A DNA stretch of 64,000 nucleotides from Lacrimispora xylanolytica (GTDB lineage Bacteria; Bacillota; Clostridia; Lachnospirales; Lachnospiraceae): contig NZ_CP113524.1 of NCBI RefSeq assembly GCF_026723765.1, positions 2,837,001 to 2,901,000 of the forward strand, written 5' to 3'. Shown here one piece after another: positions 61,986 through 64,000 of this stretch; position 1 is the first letter of the stretch, and the number at the start of each line of letters is the position of its first letter. Made by a program: the position numbers and the translations under genes. The notes beneath the pieces are model-generated. The model saw only the letters and a program-made list of their open reading frames with translations, was not told where the DNA came from and ran no database searches.

Positions 61986-63587
61986 TTATACTCCGGGGCC
62001 TGCTGATGTTACACTGCCCTCTGTGGTCTCTGTCCCACCCTTCTCCATATCGGGTGCGGTTTCCTGCTCTATGAAAGGAGGATTAGTCGTAGTTTCAACT
62101 TCTTGCTTTGTCTCAGTCGTTTCCTTTTCGGCCTTTTTCGTTTCCAAGGGTTTTACAACACCAGAGGTATTCCTTTTTACCACACCTGGTTTCCCTTTAT
62201 ATGTACTGGAGTGAAAATATACTTCCGTTAAAACGGCCCCATCTTTTGAGGTTATTAAATAAGTCTTCCAGGTCGACCCTTTGACCCCTGGAGTAACCAC
62301 TACCTCCTGGTCCAGCTTCAGGGTTTGATCTTCCTCGTATTTGGATTCAGGGGGGTCGTATTCTTTTACTTTCTCCGAACGCATGGAGATTGTTATTCCC
62401 TGTTCCAGAATGGGGATTGCAACGATTGAAATCGTTATTTTCTTATCTTTAAAAACTGCCCGTATAGCCATGGAAGTTTTGCTGTTGTTGACAAAACGAA
62501 GATCAGGACCACTATAACCGTCATAGCTTACCATGGCATCTTCTCCTGGTATAACATAAGATGGCTCGAAGCTGTGAGGATGGCGTTCGGTTGTTTTAAT
62601 TCCAGCCAGTATAATGGCATTATATAAGGTGGAGGAGACCTGACATACCCCTCCGCCTGGCTCCTCAACAAATTCTCCGTTTCGATAGGCCCCGGCTGGC
62701 TTATACCCCCGTTCAACCGTTCGGTTTCCTGTGGTCTCATTAAAGGAGAAGGCTTCACCAGGGTATATGACAAGGCCATCCAGTGCATTGACAGCTAGTT
62801 TTATATTATTGTTTCTGTTTTCATTGTTGGTAGCAACGGTTTCAAATGTTCCAATCACCTGATACTTTTCTTTCACCTGAGAAGCCGTTAGGTCTGGTGG
62901 CTGTTTTACCGCTTCGGCTTCCACTTCTTCATTGAATTTCTTTTGGTTTACACGACTCATGATTTTATCTGCTGTCTTGTCTTCATCAATCTTGATTCCA
63001 TTTTCTCCGTCTGAATAAATCCATTTGTTATTATCCTTATCACGCCCGGTAAGCTGTGCATTGACAGGGTTTTTATTCCACTTAGCTGCTGCATCTTTTA
63101 CCTGACTTCTTACGCGTTCTTTTGCATCGGCCAAATCGAGGGTATACTCTCCGTCTTCATTCTTTGAGTAAATCTCCTCCAGAAGTTCATCAATCATTCC
63201 AGGAAATGGATTCTTTAACTCCAAAGACTGTTCTTTATATTTAAGTCTTATGTTCCACGAATAGTATTCCAACAACGTTTCTCTTGCTTCTTTTTTATTC
63301 AGCCCCGTAATAGAAACCCCATCCACCTTTATTTCGTTTAGCGATTCCGTCTCTGTATCGGTTTCCATCATAGTCTCTATGCTTTGCTCTATGGTATTGG
63401 TCACTAAAATATCTGTCTTTCGTTTATTCTTTGAGACAGAAGCCCTTACAAAAATGGCTAACCCTATGAATATTACCACAAATATCACAGCCTGTTTGGC
63501 AAATCTTCTTCCGGCCCAAAACTTTCGTTTTCCCATTTTATCCTGTTTTCTTATATGATTTCTTTCTCTATCGCCTTTATGGCGCAT
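61986..63587 (-). CDS. VanW family cell-wall protein
   Basis: This 533-residue protein has a basic N-terminus, a membrane anchor (about 35-52), a PG_binding_4-type domain (about 95-200, GVSITGLNKKEARETLLEYY, FNEEVEAEAV), a VanW domain (about 225-370, NALDGLVIYPGEAFSFNETTG, GGGVCQVSSTLYNAIILAG), a G5-like domain and a Thr/Glu-rich tail. I start at the ATG at 63587 with GGGAGAG upstream. VanW alone does not give glycopeptide resistance; such proteins are common in spore formers. It is co-oriented with the NlpC/P60 gene. Confidence 0.92.
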   Translation of the reverse strand: MRHKGDRERNHIRKQDKMGKRKFWAGRRFAKQAVIFVVIFIGLAIFVRASVSKNKRKTDILVTNTIEQSIETMMETDTETESLNEIKVDGVSITGLNKKEARETLLEYYSWNIRLKYKEQSLELKNPFPGMIDELLEEIYSKNEDGEYTLDLADAKERVRSQVKDAAAKWNKNPVNAQLTGRDKDNNKWIYSDGENGIKIDEDKTADKIMSRVNQKKFNEEVEAEAVKQPPDLTASQVKEKYQVIGTFETVATNNENRNNNIKLAVNALDGLVIYPGEAFSFNETTGNRTVERGYKPAGAYRNGEFVEEPGGGVCQVSSTLYNAIILAGIKTTERHPHSFEPSYVIPGEDAMVSYDGYSGPDLRFVNNSKTSMAIRAVFKDKKITISIVAIPILEQGITISMRSEKVKEYDPPESKYEEDQTLKLDQEVVVTPGVKGSTWKTYLITSKDGAVLTEVYFHSSTYKGKPGVVKRNTSGVVKPLETKKAEKETTETKQEVETTTNPPFIEQETAPDMEKGGTETTEGSVTSAGPGV

Positions 63588-63669
63588 ATTGAACACTCTC
63601 CCTTTTTTTGGCATTGGCGATATCAGACACTTCATTAATCTAACACATAAATATGGGGATTTTATGGGG

Positions 63670-63708
63670 ATAAAAACAGCATCGTCAAGGATGCTGACGA
63701 TGCTGTTT
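63670..63708 (-). terminator. Intrinsic terminator after the histidine kinase
   Basis: AAACAGCATCGTCA pairs perfectly with TGACGATGCTGTTT; on the minus strand TTTTATCC follows, 11 bases past the stop. Confidence 0.9.
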
Positions 63709-63719
63709 GATTGGTGCTT

Positions 63720-64000
63720 TTATTTCAGTGGCAGGATGATTGTAAAGACAGCTCCTTTGTCCGGGCCGTTTTCTGCTGTTATCTTCCCTCCATGTTTTTC
63801 TACAATAGCCTTTGTAATTGATAGACCAATTCCCATCCCTCCGGTCTTCTTGCTTCTTGATTTATCCACCCGGTAAAACCGGTCGAACAAATAGGGCAAA
63901 TCCGTATTTGGAAAACCAATTCCAGTATCATATACCAGTACCCGTATCTGCTTCCCATTATTTTTGTATTCCACCGTGATCGTCCCGCCTCTGGGGGTGT
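63720..64000 (-). CDS. Sensor histidine kinase, C-terminal ATPase domain only
   Basis: The frame is open from the window edge to a TAA at 63720, giving 93 residues of a HATPase_c domain. The G1 box DTGIGFP, F box LFDRFYRVD, G2 box GGMGIGLSITKAIVEKHGG and the end GAVFTIILPL are clear. The sensor and the phospho-His lie outside the window. A terminator follows directly, so it ends its operon; the VanW and NlpC/P60 genes downstream are on the same strand and may belong to the same envelope-stress context. Confidence 0.92.
   Translation of the reverse strand, partial: TPRGGTITVEYKNNGKQIRVLVYDTGIGFPNTDLPYLFDRFYRVDKSRSKKTGGMGIGLSITKAIVEKHGGKITAENGPDKGAVFTIILPLK

Noticed and set aside
61986-63587. 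Vancomycin resistance cluster (VanW plus histidine kinase)
   Set aside because: No vanH/A/X ligase or dipeptidase genes; VanW proteins are common in Clostridia.

Overview
The window is a chromosomal segment from an AT-rich, anaerobic, low-GC Gram-positive bacterium, most likely a Lachnospiraceae/Clostridium cluster XIVa organism (Lacrimispora-like). I infer this from the gene content: a double-cubane reductase with its activase, an orphan anaerobic CO dehydrogenase, a glycine riboswitch on a sodium symporter, a decarboxylase-type sodium pump beta subunit, several beta-glucoside PTS operons with BglG antiterminators, strong Shine-Dalgarno sequences and many intrinsic terminators. No species was assigned by database search. 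I see no IS element, prophage, CRISPR array, tRNA or rRNA.

Layout. 1-2341: selenium block on the minus strand (selD, a LysR regulator of the selenium-metabolism type, and a cysteine desulfurase-like gene cut by the window edge). 2435-2486: a perfect 25-bp palindrome. 2695-6968: one minus-strand operon encoding a polar amino-acid/cystine-type ABC transporter plus a double-cubane 2-hydroxyacyl-CoA dehydratase-like reductase and its ATP-dependent activase. 7316-11754: plus-strand mntR-type regulator and a Mn/Fe ABC transporter behind a consensus promoter with a palindromic operator. 11808-18140: AI-2E family protein, an SGNH/MBOAT O-acylation pair, a sodium:alanine/glycine symporter under a tandem glycine riboswitch, and an APH-fold kinase. 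18307-24807: GH95, 6-phospho-beta-glucosidase, PTS EIIBCA and BglG with its RAT/terminator.

25042-30346: small proteins and redox/stress loci. These include a haem-type membrane protein and a methyltransferase-MarR pair that share an operator motif, and a PadR-[4Fe-4S] membrane protein-flavodoxin operon. 30777-33367: L25/Ctc and a group-2 sigma factor behind a leader hairpin, convergent with Ada. 33572-38340: GH62, GH127, an HPr protein and an MBL hydrolase. 38710-41730: phosphoribosyltransferase, OadB-like sodium pump and AI-2E family protein (the last apparently with an AUU start). 42163-47903: nitroreductase/TetR pair with repeated operator motifs, metallophosphoesterase, PQQ-type sugar dehydrogenase fold, DUF2207 protein. 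47995-51738: OpuC osmoprotectant transporter with a BusR-like GntR/RCK_C regulator and a 15-bp inverted-repeat operator. 51954-53864: cooS. 54033-60348: a second PTS operon, containing a true beta-glucuronidase. 60425-64000: cell-wall proteins (NlpC/P60, VanW) and the 3' end of a histidine kinase.

How it fits together. Much of the window is uptake plus small, locally regulated catabolic or redox modules. The part most likely to be a poorly described system is the transporter-reductase-activase operon next to the selenium genes (2695-6968). The beta-glucuronidase inside a PTS operon and the CX2C-type CO dehydrogenase are also unusual. Start codons were chosen from Shine-Dalgarno spacing and family N-termini. 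Functional names come from recognised motifs, not from searches.
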